Source: Tanytarsus gracilentus
Lineage: Eukaryota; Arthropoda; Insecta; Diptera; Chironomidae
Direction of reading: 5' to 3'
DNA: 64,000 nucleotides
Assembly (NCBI GenBank): GCA_038502055.1
Contig: JAXRKN010000033.1
Span: forward strand, 1,860,001-1,924,000
Numbering within the stretch: position 1 is the first letter of the stretch; each line of letters opens with the position of its first letter. The position numbers were made by a program, and so were the translations under genes. The notes under the pieces were generated by a model. The model had not been told where the DNA came from. It ran no database searches and was given only the letters and a program-made list of their open reading frames with translations. Shown here piece by piece: positions 62,101 through 64,000 of the stretch.

Positions 62101-63258
62101 GCCACAGAGTTCATTAATCATCGGTCAAAAGCGTTTTTAAATTTTGTAAAAAATCCCAATGGTTTATTTGGTAAAAATTATGTTGATCATTTTATGTGTA
62201 GATCTGAAATTCAGATGAGGGGTTCAATTCATTATCATTATGTTTTGTGGTGTAAAGATGCGCCAGTTTTAATTCCATATCCTAAGACTTTAGATATTAA
62301 AGAAGAAAATGAAACCCGTGTTATTGATTTCTTAGATCAATTTGTTAGCACAAAGTTTTTAGAAAATAATCCAAATATGAAATTTCAAATTCATAGACAT
62401 ACCCATAGTTGTTATAAAAATAAGAGTAAAAAATGCCGGTTTCATTTTCCTCGCTATGTAGCTCATAGAACAATGATTTTATATCCCCATAAAGATCCAA
62501 AATTTATAACGAAAGAAAGACTAGCAATTTTAGTTAAAATTAAAGAAAAAATGAATTACTATAAGAAAAATAATGTCTTAGAATCATTCGATAAAATGTT
62601 AAGCGATTTAAATCTGAGTATGACTGAATATTACGATTGCATTAGATGCGAGGTTTTCAAAATTTTAATTATTTACAAGAGGGAAACTAATGCGGTCATG
62701 GTTAATAATTATAATCCCATTTTGTTAGATAGTTTAGAAAATAACCATGACCTTCAATTTATAATTGACGCTTATGCTGCAATTCATTATCTTTTCAAAT
62801 ATTGCTTAAAAGTAGATGAGGGTGTAAATTTTTTGATTGAAAAAGCAATAGAAGAATGTAGAAACGGCAATAAGACTGTTCAAGAAACTTTTAAAAGTGT
62901 TGCAAATGTTTTCCATAATACCTCATGCATAAGCGTTCAGCAAGCTGTTCAAGAAATTAAGGGTTATTCAATTGTTTGTTTTAGTGAAGATGAAAAATTT
63001 ATTAATACTAATTTGCCTCAAGATCGTTCATATTTAATCAAACCAGATGAAGAACTTGACTTATTAGAAGATGATTCTAAAGACATTTATGTTAAAGGTT
63101 TTATTCAAGAATATGCTCAAAGACCCAAAGAATTAGAAAAGCTAACTTTAGCTGATTTTGCGGCTTGGTATTTTAAGACCAAGAAATCTAAAAAAAGAAT
63201 TTTAATTGTGATAATAATGAAGAAAGTTCAGGGGATGAAAATGATGAGCAAGAATTAG
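59173..63258 (+). pseudogene. Helitron polyprotein, zinc finger to Rep (HUH) piece
   Basis: Open from about 59167; the first ATG is at 59218 and gives 1346 codons (numbering from there). Cys pairs C82/C85 and C148/C151 are followed by a DUF6570-like stretch (TDLEALLVTPVIPFMQI; FIKGAVVNI; LLPLRF). Residues about 375-660 form a USP-like module (see findings). Then come the Helitron-like N region (FGLCSFFFTLS; HRSKAFLNFVK) and the HUH motif H1005-Y-H1007 within IQMRGSIHYHYVLW. The paired catalytic tyrosines are Y1191 and Y1195 in HYLFKY. A conserved VNNYNPILL precedes them. The C-terminal 20 or so residues after a 7-A run at 63190-63196 are out of frame; the -1 frame carries on with Helitron sequence. 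Rep nicks and rejoins single-stranded DNA during rolling-circle transposition. Confidence 0.92.
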
Positions 63259-64000
63259 AAAATGATAAAATTGCTAGTCTTTCTGAATTGTACAGTAAAC
63301 GATCTCGCCCGAAAGTAATTCGATTTGTAAATTATAAGCAAGAATTTGATCCCAATAATTATTATCGCGAAAAAGTAATGCTGTATCTCCCTTGGAGAGA
63401 TGAAGAAAGAGATCTTTTAAATTTTGCTAAGGTTAGGGAAACTTTTGAAAAAAACAAAGATGAAATTTTTAACAAATATGCCGAATATAACGTTATAACT
63501 GAAGAATGTTTAGAAGCTCTTAAAGAACGGGTTCTTTCCAATTTAAGTTTTGAGAAACAAGAAGAAATTCAAAATTTTTTAGATGAGGGTTTGAGTGATA
63601 ATGATGAAATTGATATTTATGAAGAGTTGGGAATTGCAAATGGGGAAAAAAAGTCTAAAAAGAAAATTTCTAAAGATAAAGATAAGGGGAAATCAGTTTA
63701 TGCACTCAAACAACCTCCATTAATTAATAGAGTAAATTTGTGGGAAAGAATTTGTGGGTTAAATGAAAAACAGCAAGAAATTGTTTTCCATATTTTCCAT
63801 TTGATTAGTACTAAACAAGAAACTGATTGTGACAAGGGAACTAAAATCATTCTTCAGGGTAAAGCGGGTGTCGGTAAAACTTTTGTAATTAATGTTATAA
63901 ATGAGTTAGTTAATGATTATTTCAATCGAATTGAGGGGACAGATTTTAAATCAAACAAGACTCTTTTGTGCGCTCCAACGGGGATTGCAGCATTTCTTAT
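63192..64000 (+). pseudogene. Helitron polyprotein, helicase piece (runs off window)
   Basis: Open in the frame of base 63234 from 63192 to the end of the window, without a stop. It starts with an acidic linker (EESSGDENDEQELEND). It then has the Helitron linker block FVNYKQEFDPNNYYREKVML followed by YLPWRDEERDLL, and the start of a Pif1-type superfamily 1 helicase with LNEKQQEIVFHIFHLI, Walker A GKAGVGKT (63858-63881) and APTGIAA (motif Ia). It has no start codon of its own that makes sense; it is the continuation of the preceding piece after a 1-nt frameshift in an A-run. The remaining helicase motifs lie beyond 64000. Confidence 0.92.

Larger units (their letters stand above)
58050..64000 (+). 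mobile_element. Helitron, autonomous type, 5' part with frameshifts
   Basis: A rolling-circle transposon encoding a Rep/helicase polyprotein; the right end lies outside the window. The order along the protein is basic 44-residue repeats, CxxC zinc-finger and DUF6570-like region, USP-like module, Helitron-like N region, HUH Rep endonuclease and Pif1-type helicase Walker A. Two small frameshifts (about 59150-59172 and 63189-63200) split it into three open frames that are clearly consecutive pieces of one protein. The codons are A/T-rich like the host. Termini (5' TC, 3' hairpin plus CTRR) are not seen. Confidence 0.93.

Noticed and set aside
1..64000. CRISPR arrays, bacterial operons or prophage
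   Set aside because: Spliced animal-type genes and A/T-rich introns throughout; the tandem arrays have no spacer-repeat organisation.

Overview
The window is eukaryotic DNA, about two-thirds A+T, almost certainly from an insect and most likely a dipteran (midge-like). The evidence is spliced genes with GT-AG introns, insect-type orthologues, very long low-complexity introns and an animal-type Helitron transposon. Species cannot be fixed from sequence alone. Exons were assembled by eye from splice sites, reading phase and recalled family sequences. No search was run.

Layout. (1) 1-25773, minus strand: the 5' part of the missing-in-metastasis (mim/MTSS1) I-BAR gene. Three short coding exons (25699-25773, 3928-3989, 2120-2193) are separated by introns of 21.7 kb and 1.7 kb, and the gene runs off the left edge. 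The introns hold repeats: a decayed copy of a dispersed repeat (2440-2885), two minisatellites (17224-18309), an ACGG microsatellite, MITE-like elements and a family of sites sharing one 12-mer. (2) 29469-30116, plus: a single-exon Ufm1-specific protease 1 (UFSP1). (3) 31511-41678, minus: a complete 13-exon ORP9 (OSBPL9) lipid-transfer protein gene of 709 codons with PH, FFAT and ORD parts. (4) 42402-44342, plus: a complete 7-exon prolyl 4-hydroxylase alpha gene of 543 codons, divergent from ORP9. (5) 44515-46724, minus: a complete 4-exon TCF25/NULP1 (Rqc1-like) gene of 673 codons, convergent with the hydroxylase. (6) 46725-55790: about 9 kb with no gene I can support. (7) 55790-56970: a dispersed repeat carrying a CTTACTTT microsatellite and seven units of a 120-bp satellite. 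(8) 58050 to the right edge: an autonomous-type Helitron with a repetitive basic N-terminus, DUF6570-like region, USP-like module, HUH Rep domain and the start of a Pif1-type helicase. It is broken by two small frameshifts, both in or next to A-runs.

The host genes are ordinary conserved housekeeping or cytoskeletal genes and do not form a pathway. The most unusual material is in the mobile part: the Helitron carries what looks like a catalytically dead ubiquitin-protease fold between its zinc-finger region and its Rep domain. The mim intron carries a relative of the Helitron-adjacent repeat whose substitutions almost all copy a neighbouring base.
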